A DNA stretch of 33,205 bases from Schlesneria sp. (GTDB taxonomy: Bacteria > Planctomycetota > Planctomycetia > Planctomycetales > Planctomycetaceae): positions 1 to 33,205 of the forward strand of contig JAQGHU010000021.1 of NCBI GenBank assembly GCA_028291515.1, in the 5' to 3' direction. Shown piece after piece: positions 27,869 to 33,205 of the stretch. The position numbers and the translations under genes are program-made. Each line of letters begins with the position of its first letter. Positions within the stretch are counted from its first letter, which is position 1. The notes beneath the pieces are model-generated. The model was not told the origin of the DNA. It ran no database searches and was given only the letters and a program-made list of their open reading frames with translations.

Positions 27869-28411
27869 ATGCTTATCGGAATTTTTGCGGACAGCCACGA
27901 TCACCTTGACCATATTCGACTGGCTGTCAAAGTCTTTAACGAGGCGGGGTGTGAGCTGGTTGTGTTTGCCGGGGATCTGGTGTCCTCGTTCGCGGTTCCT
28001 CCGCTGCGTGAACTGAAGTGTCGTGTGATCGCCTGCTTTGGGGACAACGAGGGCAACAAGACCGGCGTCGCGGCGGGGATGAAGATTATTGGCACCCTCG
28101 GCGAACCTCCGTTTGGATTCAAGACGCCCGATGGTCGCCGCATCCTGCTGACTCATATGGATCGATCGCTGCGAGGCCTGGACGGTGAATTCGACGCCGC
28201 GATCTACGCGCATACGCATAAGCCGAGTATCACTCGCGATGACCAGGGGCGGCTATTCATCAATCCCGGCGAAACCAGTGGGTGGTCGTACGGCAAGCCA
28301 ACCGTGGCGTTGCTCGACACGACCACGATGGAAGCCCGGATCGTCGCGTTGAAGGATCAACCTCACGCCGATGAGGCAGCAGATGGATCGGGATCGCCGC
28401 CATCGTTATGA
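27869..28411 (+). CDS. YfcE/MJ0936-type metallophosphoesterase
   Basis: A 180-residue calcineurin-like phosphoesterase with all the metal-binding motifs: D-S-H at 8-10 (IFADSHDHLDH), GDLV near 35, GDNEGN near 58, LTHM near 92 and YAHTHKP near 112. The closing INPGETSGWSYGKPTVALLD is typical of the YfcE family. Enzymes of this group hydrolyse phosphodiesters in vitro with Mn2+ or similar metals; the natural substrate is usually unknown. The size is standard. There is no signal peptide, so it is cytoplasmic. It lies 64 bp upstream of lpxK in the same direction and may share a transcript, but no functional link is evident. Confidence 0.88.
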   Translation: MLIGIFADSHDHLDHIRLAVKVFNEAGCELVVFAGDLVSSFAVPPLRELKCRVIACFGDNEGNKTGVAAGMKIIGTLGEPPFGFKTPDGRRILLTHMDRSLRGLDGEFDAAIYAHTHKPSITRDDQGRLFINPGETSGWSYGKPTVALLDTTTMEARIVALKDQPHADEAADGSGSPPSL

Positions 28412-28475
28412 TCGGTCGGCTGTCTGATCGATCACTGTTTTTTGAGTCTCCGCTCCCTCAAGGTTCATTGGCTTC

Positions 28476-29555
28476 ATGGACGAAGCGGCCATCCACGAGT
28501 TGCTTTCGGGGCGTCGACGCGATGTCGGGGCCACGTTGTTGCGCGGGGCACTGTCAGTCGGATCATGGGGCTATGCCTCCGTGATGCATCTGCGGAACCT
28601 GGCGTACGATCGCCGATGGCTCTCGATCCAGCAGATCGCTGCGCCGGTCATCAGCCTGGGAAACATCACGACCGGCGGAACCGGTAAGACGCCAACCGCC
28701 GCGTGGCTGGCCAACTGGCTGGTCGCGGAAGGCTATCGCCCGGGGCTGCTGAGTCGTGGATATCGCTCGCTGGAGCAAGATAAAACTACCACTGCGGAGA
28801 TACCCGCAGGCAACGACGAGAAAATGGTGCTGGATCGATTGTGTCCCAACGTACCGCACCTGCAGCAGCGCGATCGCGTGGCGTCGGGTCGACGACTGGT
28901 GCAGGAGTCTGGCTGCAACGTGCTGATTCTCGATGACGGCTTTCAGCATCGCCGACTGCATCGCGATCTGGATGCCGTGCTGATCGACGCGCTGCAGCCA
29001 TGGGGATTCGATCATGTGCTCCCGCGCGGCCTGCTGCGTGAAATCAAGTCGGGCCTAAGACGCGCCGATCTGATCGTGATCACTCGGGCGGATCAATGTA
29101 CTGCTGCCGAGAGACAGGCGATCAAATCTGAGTTGCAGCGAATTCGCGGCACGCCTGATTGTGTGGAGATCGCGTTCGCCCCCACGAGGCTTGTCGGCCT
29201 GGATGGCAGCGTCCAACCGGTGACTTGGGCCGCCACACAGCCGGGGCTAGCGTTTTGTGGGATTGGCAATCCGGATGGTTTTCGTCGGACCCTCTCCGCA
29301 ATCGGTGCGACGGCAGAGCTGAAGGTCTTTCCCGATCATCATCACTATCAGGCCGCGGATCTCGAGGCGCTGGCCGAACGAGCCCGAGCAGTGTCGGCCG
29401 AAGTCGTGCTGTCGACGCTGAAAGATCTCGTCAAAATCCGTCCCAATAGCTGGATGGGACCGCCCCTGTATGCGGTCGAAATCGGCGTGCACTTTCTAAG
29501 TGGGCAAGAGTTGATGACGGGGCTAGCCAAATTCGTGGTTGATGCGCCTAGATGA
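28476..29555 (+). CDS. Tetraacyldisaccharide 4'-kinase LpxK
   Basis: LpxK phosphorylates the 4' position of the lipid A precursor (lipid IV-A synthesis) at the inner membrane. It is 359 residues. The N-terminal amphipathic/hydrophobic region (about 18-45) is the membrane-contacting helix. The P-loop is SLGNITTGGTGKTPTAAWLA with K71-T72. The family motif LDDGFQHRRLHRDLDAVLID lies near 148, followed by LPRGLLRE, ADLIVITRADQ and FCGIGNPDGFRRTL near 265. The C-terminal FPDHHHYQAADLEAL and STLKDLVKI motifs are present. Length and motifs are complete. The gene indicates that the organism makes a lipid A-based outer membrane. Its stop codon overlaps the end of the convergent small membrane gene by 8 bp. 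Confidence 0.94.
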   Translation: MDEAAIHELLSGRRRDVGATLLRGALSVGSWGYASVMHLRNLAYDRRWLSIQQIAAPVISLGNITTGGTGKTPTAAWLANWLVAEGYRPGLLSRGYRSLEQDKTTTAEIPAGNDEKMVLDRLCPNVPHLQQRDRVASGRRLVQESGCNVLILDDGFQHRRLHRDLDAVLIDALQPWGFDHVLPRGLLREIKSGLRRADLIVITRADQCTAAERQAIKSELQRIRGTPDCVEIAFAPTRLVGLDGSVQPVTWAATQPGLAFCGIGNPDGFRRTLSAIGATAELKVFPDHHHYQAADLEALAERARAVSAEVVLSTLKDLVKIRPNSWMGPPLYAVEIGVHFLSGQELMTGLAKFVVDAPR

Positions 29556-29976
29556 CACGCGGCCTTACCAGGATCAGATAGGCCGAGAGTAACGTAGTGG
29601 GAATGATCGGCCAGGAGTAGGGAATGATGACCCAGCCGTAATGTCCCTCTGTGCGAGCAACCTCGGGGTCACGACCGCCATACTCAAATCCCGCAAATTC
29701 ACGGGTCGGAAATAAGCCCTCTCTTGCCCAGGGAGAGAGCCAATCGTAGTCAGCATATTGCGAATTCCACAGCGACAAATTCTCTGACGTGCGTTTTGAC
29801 GCTTCCCAGATCAGTCGCCCATAGAGTGATGTCAGCAGGTGCGATCTGGTGCTAGTGGAAATAGAGACGGTATCTTCCACCAGTTGGCTTCGCGCCGAAA
29901 GAGTGCAGAGGCCAATCGCGACCAGCGATAGCGCACAGCCAACTTTTCGTCGCCAGCCGTGGAAAAAGTCACGCAT
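29548..29976 (-). CDS. Small membrane protein of the FFxGWRRK / LLSAYLIL family (142 aa)
   Basis: Paralogue of the protein at 23675-24037. The start is ATG 29976, because the family head MRDFFHGWRRKVGCALSLVA begins there; the frame is open further upstream but that part has no family resemblance. The N-terminal TM is at about 12-30. A middle domain of about 85 residues (VSISTSTRSHLLTSLYGRLI, FAGFEYGGRDPEVARTEGHY) differs from the paralogue. The C-terminal TM WPIIPTTLLSAYLIL at about 122-136 ends RPRVI. The function is unknown. It converges on lpxK with an 8-bp overlap of the 3' ends. Confidence 0.75.
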   Translation of the reverse strand: MRDFFHGWRRKVGCALSLVAIGLCTLSARSQLVEDTVSISTSTRSHLLTSLYGRLIWEASKRTSENLSLWNSQYADYDWLSPWAREGLFPTREFAGFEYGGRDPEVARTEGHYGWVIIPYSWPIIPTTLLSAYLILVRPRVI

Positions 29977-30105
29977 GCTTCGCCTCAGTGTGCTTTGCCG
30001 ACAGAACGCAGGATATCCACGAAATCCTCTCCTGGCGAACCTGTCGACAAGTTGTCGTTGACCAGCACGCGAGTCACAATGTTGCGTCTTCAAAAAAGGG
30101 AGCTT

Positions 30106-31422
30106 ATGCGAAACGTCGTCAGCCGTCGGACTGCACTTCAGACATTCGCCACTGCCATCAGTACAGCGATCACAACGTTGTCGTTGGCCAGTGCGGCCGA
30201 TGAGGCGAGTGCGACAAAAGAATCCAATCTGCCGGTGACGGGGATGGCGAATCCTGATCTGGTTCCGTTCGACAACCTGATGACCGAATTCCTGCAGCAA
30301 CATGATGTGCCTGGCGGGGCGATCGCAGTGACTCGAAATTCGCAGTTAATTTACGCTCGTGGGTTTGGATGGGCCGAGAAAGAAACTCAGCGACCCGTGC
30401 AACCGGACTCGTTGTTTCGTCTCGCCAGTATCTCCAAACCACTCACTGCTGTCGCCGTGATGCAAATAGTGCAGCAGGGGAAGTTCGGGCTGGACGATCG
30501 CGTCTTCGACGTTCTGCCTGCCAAAGACTGGCTGCCCGAAAAGCATGACGAACGATTGCGAGCGATCACGATCAAGCATTTGCTGCAGCACAGCGGAGGT
30601 TGGGATCGCGAGAAGTCATTCGATCCGATCGGAAGAGTGCGACGGATTGCCAAGTTCGTCGGTAAGCCGCTGCCCGCCACTCCGGCTGATGTGATCCGCT
30701 ACACGCTGTCACTCCAATTGGATTTCGATCCCGGCACTCGCTATGCCTACTACAACGTCGACTACCTGATTTTGGGCCGATTGATCGAGCACGCGACTGG
30801 GGAGAACTACGAATCGTATGTGAAACAGCACGTGCTCGCTCCGGTCGGGATCACGCGGATGCAATTGGGCCGAGCATGGAAGGGTGATCTGGCGCAAGGT
30901 GAAGTCTGCTACTACGACGCGGAAAAACAAGAGCACAAGGCGATCAATGGCTCGAAGCTTGGCGAACTGGTGCCGCAGGTTTACGGGGCCGAGAACATGG
31001 AAGCGTACGAAGCGCACGGCGGCTGGATTGGATCGGCCATCGATCTGACACGATTCGCTGCGGCGTTCGACAAGCCAGATGCATCGCCGCTGCTCAGTGC
31101 GCAGTCGATACAAACGATGTGGTCTCGCCCTGAAGGGGGGCCGGGATTTGATTCGGAAGGCAAGCCAAAGGATCTATACTACGGCTGCGGCTGGAGCGTT
31201 CGACCTGTCGGTAAGGAAGGGCGAGCCAACACGTTTCACTCAGGTTTGATCTCGGGAACCTCAACGCTGCTGGTCCGCCGCCACGACGGCCTGACCTGGG
31301 CGGTGCTGTTTAATACTGACCACGATCAGAAAGACAAAACCCTGTCGAGCCTGATCGATCCGTTGCTACACGAGGCGGCCGGTGCCGTGAAGCGATGGCC
31401 CGACAAGGCAGTTTCGGTCTAG
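30106..31422 (+). CDS. Serine beta-lactamase-family hydrolase (class C-like)
   Basis: A penicillin-binding-like serine hydrolase of 438 residues. The start is ATG 30106: AAGGGAG lies upstream and an export signal starts there (RNVVSRRTALQTFATAIS, Ala-rich, cleavage near A-S-A-A at 28-31). The twin Arg suggests possible Tat export, but the motif is not a full match. The catalytic S108-x-x-K111 occurs in RLASISKPLTAV, the second motif Y215-Y-N217 in YAYYNVDYLILGRL, and a C-terminal FHSGLISGTST replaces the KTG box, as in many esterase or peptidase members. Likely roles are esterase or D-amino-peptide hydrolase; a true drug-resistance beta-lactamase is not implied. It is divergent from the small membrane gene. 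Confidence 0.87.
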   Translation: MRNVVSRRTALQTFATAISTAITTLSLASAADEASATKESNLPVTGMANPDLVPFDNLMTEFLQQHDVPGGAIAVTRNSQLIYARGFGWAEKETQRPVQPDSLFRLASISKPLTAVAVMQIVQQGKFGLDDRVFDVLPAKDWLPEKHDERLRAITIKHLLQHSGGWDREKSFDPIGRVRRIAKFVGKPLPATPADVIRYTLSLQLDFDPGTRYAYYNVDYLILGRLIEHATGENYESYVKQHVLAPVGITRMQLGRAWKGDLAQGEVCYYDAEKQEHKAINGSKLGELVPQVYGAENMEAYEAHGGWIGSAIDLTRFAAAFDKPDASPLLSAQSIQTMWSRPEGGPGFDSEGKPKDLYYGCGWSVRPVGKEGRANTFHSGLISGTSTLLVRRHDGLTWAVLFNTDHDQKDKTLSSLIDPLLHEAAGAVKRWPDKAVSV

Positions 31423-31452
31423 GCCGCCGTTCCAAGGCCGCTTCGATGCACC

Positions 31453-31601
31453 CAGGTGAGCCGCGCTGCGTCAGCACGCGGATAACTTAGCTCGCTATTT
31501 GCGGACAATATTTGCAGAAGACCGCAGCAGACAACTTCGCCAAGGCACATCGCGACCTGCGTCCCGAAGTTATCCGCGTGCTGAGCGCCGAGGCTCACCT
31601 G
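31453..31601. repeat. ~150-bp element with 36-bp inverted-repeat ends
   Basis: The left end, 31453-31488, matches the reverse complement of the right end, 31567-31601, over the outer 10 bases (CAGGTGAGCC) and the inner 18 bases (TCAGCACGCGGATAACTT), with a short diverged middle. The left outer 25 bases recur exactly at 16494-16518 in reverse. No coding sequence lies inside. It sits between two same-direction genes and looks like a MITE or a dispersed hairpin. Confidence 0.7.
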
Positions 31602-31719
31602 AGAGAACAGAAATTGCGCTTGAATAGCCAATCAAGAAGTGACAGCATTTCGACCATCGTTCTCTGATCATGTCAAAGTAGCTAACCGCCAGATCTCACT
31701 CTTTACAAGAGGATTTGCC

Positions 31720-32463
31720 ATGTGTTGTTTCTCGGGTGAAGTCGAATCGGTCACGCATACCAGGATCTTCGCTCGCGATTTCACCACTCCGTTGCAGTTC
31801 CTGGCCTATGAGATGCAATTCTCGGCGATGGAAGACCTGGCGATGATTCTGCCAATCCCAGTCCCCAGACAGACTGCGGAAAACGCAGTTCGCTTTATCA
31901 ATCTGGACAAGTATCCCGAGTTCTTCACTGACCTCGAGTCCGGATTTCCCAAGCCCCGATCTGCGAATGGCCTGGGTTTATCAAAAAGTGCGGCGCAGGG
32001 TAGTGCGTTGAAAGTTGTCGACGTTGGTTCGTTCGAGGCATCGTTCGTGCCCACTATTGGCGACTTCACGCGATTGGACGAACGGTTCCGTCTGCCGGCT
32101 GGGACGTGGGACAAGCTGCCGCAATACAAAGCGTTTGGATTCGCCGTCTTTAAGTTGAAGAAAGACAGTCACAAGGTGCATCCCATGGCGTTCGAGTTTC
32201 CGCGAGCGAATCCCAAGCAACTCTTCTTTCCAACCGTTCACATTCACGATGGCCAGGTCCACCCCAAGGCCGATTTCGATCACACGCTCTACGCTCAATT
32301 TGACCGCGCTCATCCGAGGGGCTTCGGTGTCTGGCAAGAGTCACCTCAGCCCGCCGGGATGTTCATGAAGCTAGACAAGTGCGAAGGACTGGTCGACAAG
32401 AACGCTCACGCTTATAAGCAGGTGATCAAAGGGAACCATAAGAACGAAGACATCATCGCGTGA
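31720..32463 (+). CDS. Conserved hypothetical protein starting MCCFSG (247 aa)
   Basis: The start is ATG 31720, preceded by AAGAGGA and opening MCCFSGEVESVTHTRIFARD, an N-terminus I associate with a conserved bacterial family of unknown function. There is no signal peptide or membrane segment. Notable stretches are QFLAYEMQFSAMEDLAMILP, IPVPRQTAENAVRFINLDKY, VVDVGSFEASFVPTIGDF near 100, FGFAVFKLKKDSHKVHPMAF near 145 and FFPTVHIHDGQVHPKADFDH near 170. The two adjacent N-terminal cysteines and several His residues (HIHDG, HPKADFDH) could bind a metal, but this is only a guess. It appears to be a single gene. Confidence 0.72.
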   Translation: MCCFSGEVESVTHTRIFARDFTTPLQFLAYEMQFSAMEDLAMILPIPVPRQTAENAVRFINLDKYPEFFTDLESGFPKPRSANGLGLSKSAAQGSALKVVDVGSFEASFVPTIGDFTRLDERFRLPAGTWDKLPQYKAFGFAVFKLKKDSHKVHPMAFEFPRANPKQLFFPTVHIHDGQVHPKADFDHTLYAQFDRAHPRGFGVWQESPQPAGMFMKLDKCEGLVDKNAHAYKQVIKGNHKNEDIIA

Positions 32464-32477
32464 GTCCGGTTCGGATA

Positions 32478-32507
32478 GCAGACGGCACGCGGACGATACC
32501 GTCTACT
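32478..32507. repeat. GACGG...CCGTC hairpin between convergent genes
   Basis: GCAGACGGCACGCGGACGAT, continuing ACCGTCTACTTTG, forms an AGACGG/CCGTCT stem. With its CTACTTTG flank it resembles the palindromes near 5721, 8679 and 15935. It lies between the MCCFSG gene and the broken hydrolase, where a shared terminator hairpin would be useful. Confidence 0.4.
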
Positions 32508-32524
32508 TTGAACACCGTACAGGC

Positions 32525-33076
32525 TCACTTCTTTAACACATGCTTGCCCAGGAATTGGTGCATCAGGTTGGCGATTGTGTCCCCTTCGCTCTCTAGGGCG
32601 AAGTGACCGGCGTCGAGCAAGTGGAACTCCAATGTCTTCAGATCACGCTTGTAGGGTTCGGCTCCGGCGGGTGGGAAGATCTGGTCGTTCTTGCCCCAGA
32701 CGATCAGCATTGGCGGCTGATGCTTGCGAAAGTATTCCTGCCAGCTTGGATACAGAGGTGGGTTGCTGCCGTAGCTGAGAAACAGGTCGAGTTGGATTTC
32801 GTCATTGCCGGGACGATCAAGCAGGAATTGGTCGTGAGCGGCTCCATCCGGGCTGACGAGGTCGACGTTCTTGACGCCATCCGTGTATTGCCATTTGGTC
32901 GCATCGTATGTGAGCAGCGCACGCAGGGCATCTCGTTTCTCTTTGCTCTTCGGCTCCTTCCAATAGGCTTTGATCGACTTCCAGAAATCGTTGTCCAGTC
33001 CTTCGTCATAAGCATTGCCGTTCTGAACGACGATCACTGTGATTCGTTCCGGGTGACGTACCGCCAGACGATAGAG
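32525..33076 (-). pseudogene. Alpha/beta hydrolase, 5'-truncated (C-terminal ~184 aa)
   Basis: This is the C-terminal part of an epoxide-hydrolase/haloalkane-dehalogenase-type alpha/beta hydrolase. It begins in mid-domain with [20 protein letters not shown], the helix and strand that normally follow the nucleophile elbow. The catalytic acid lies in [16 protein letters not shown] and the catalytic His in [10 protein letters not shown]. The oxyanion HG motif and the nucleophile (normally about 100 residues further upstream) are missing. Upstream in the same frame a stop occurs after only five more codons (around 33092), and the DNA there is the end of a transposase gene. A TTG at 33079 could in theory start translation, but the product would be inactive. 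Genes of this family are normally about 290-300 residues. Confidence 0.82.
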
Positions 33077-33087
33077 CAATTTCGAGT

Positions 33088-33204
33088 TTAGTTTTCAGTG
33101 TATCCGCAGTGTCTGAAATAGTTGAGGCATTCTTGCGGCTGGAATTCTTGGACGAGTTGCCCGATTCGGTCCCAGAGGGATTCGACGGTGCGCTCAGCAT
33201 GCTT
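33088..33204 (-). mobile_element. IS630-family transposase, C-terminal end (runs off the window)
   Basis: Read from the right edge on the minus strand, the frame from 33204 gives 38 residues ending at the TAA at 33088-33090. It includes ERTVESLWDRIGQLVQEF and [13 protein letters not shown], the usual C-terminal end of IS630/Tc1-mariner-type DDE transposases (LW..IG.L...F.P.EC.NYF...GY). The remainder of the element lies beyond the window. The IS end should fall between 33087 and about 33072, where hydrolase homology begins. Confidence 0.72.
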
Positions 33205-33205
33205 T

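Noticed and set aside
27713..28219. 168-codon minus-strand frame opposite the phosphoesterase
   Set aside because: It is a shadow; the plus-strand gene has all the metal-binding motifs of its family.
28409..28446. Possible terminator between the phosphoesterase and lpxK
   Set aside because: A TGATCG/CGATCA stem of only 6 bp with a 14-base loop precedes CTGTTTTTT; this is too weak to call and would separate two close same-direction genes.
32603..33091. 162-codon plus-strand frame opposite the broken hydrolase
   Set aside because: It is the reverse shadow of the hydrolase remnant, whose catalytic acid and His motifs are clear on the minus strand.

Overview
The window looks like planctomycete chromosome (phylum Planctomycetota), probably the Planctomycetales/Pirellulales side. 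The evidence is a giant secreted cytochrome with a C-terminal heme domain of the Pirellula/Verrucomicrobium type, two members of a small membrane family that I associate with planctomycetes (start M-x-x-F-F-x-G-W-R-R-K, end LLSAYLIL), an HTH protein with acidic DSG repeats, and moderate-to-high GC with palindrome-rich intergenic DNA. LpxK (lipid A synthesis) and a predicted outer-membrane barrel point to a true outer membrane. No rRNA, tRNA or CRISPR array was seen.

Layout. 1-2.4 kb: non-coding DNA, an orphan sugar-binding lipoprotein with a terminator, and two small unknown genes. 2.4-5.7 kb: a 1076-residue secreted PVC-type cytochrome, followed by a 165-bp hairpin element. 5.9-7.0 kb (minus): a bacterial DNase II homologue with both HxK motifs and no signal peptide. 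7.5-8.6 kb: a secreted formylglycine-generating-enzyme-like protein without the catalytic cysteine pair, flanked by two ATTCCC-N8-GGGAAT palindromes. 8.7-10.5 kb (minus): an HTH protein with acidic repeats and a C-terminal membrane anchor. 11.1-16.4 kb: a flagellar export/motor operon fliF-fliG-fliH-fliI-fliJ. 16.6-19.7 kb (minus): dabA (inorganic carbon uptake) with no dabB beside it. 20.3-23.5 kb: a predicted inverse-autotransporter-like barrel joined to a long beta-helix. 23.7-24.0 kb: small membrane protein. 24.1-25.9 kb (minus): histidine kinase with a c-type heme motif in its sensor domain. 26.1-27.5 kb (minus): secreted protein of unknown function with a strong terminator. 27.9-29.6 kb: phosphoesterase and lpxK. 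29.5-30.0 kb (minus): second small membrane protein. 30.1-31.4 kb: serine beta-lactamase-family hydrolase. 31.7-32.5 kb: conserved unknown. 32.5-33.2 kb (minus): an alpha/beta hydrolase whose 5' half has been replaced by the end of an IS630-type transposase gene.

Apart from the flagellar operon, the genes are mostly single transcription units. Several intergenic regions carry palindromic repeats of at least four kinds. The most interesting items are the DNase II homologue, the barrel plus beta-helix surface protein, the heme-c histidine kinase, the membrane-tethered HTH repeat protein, the IS-broken hydrolase and the layered repeat families. All assignments come from reading the sequence; no database search was run.
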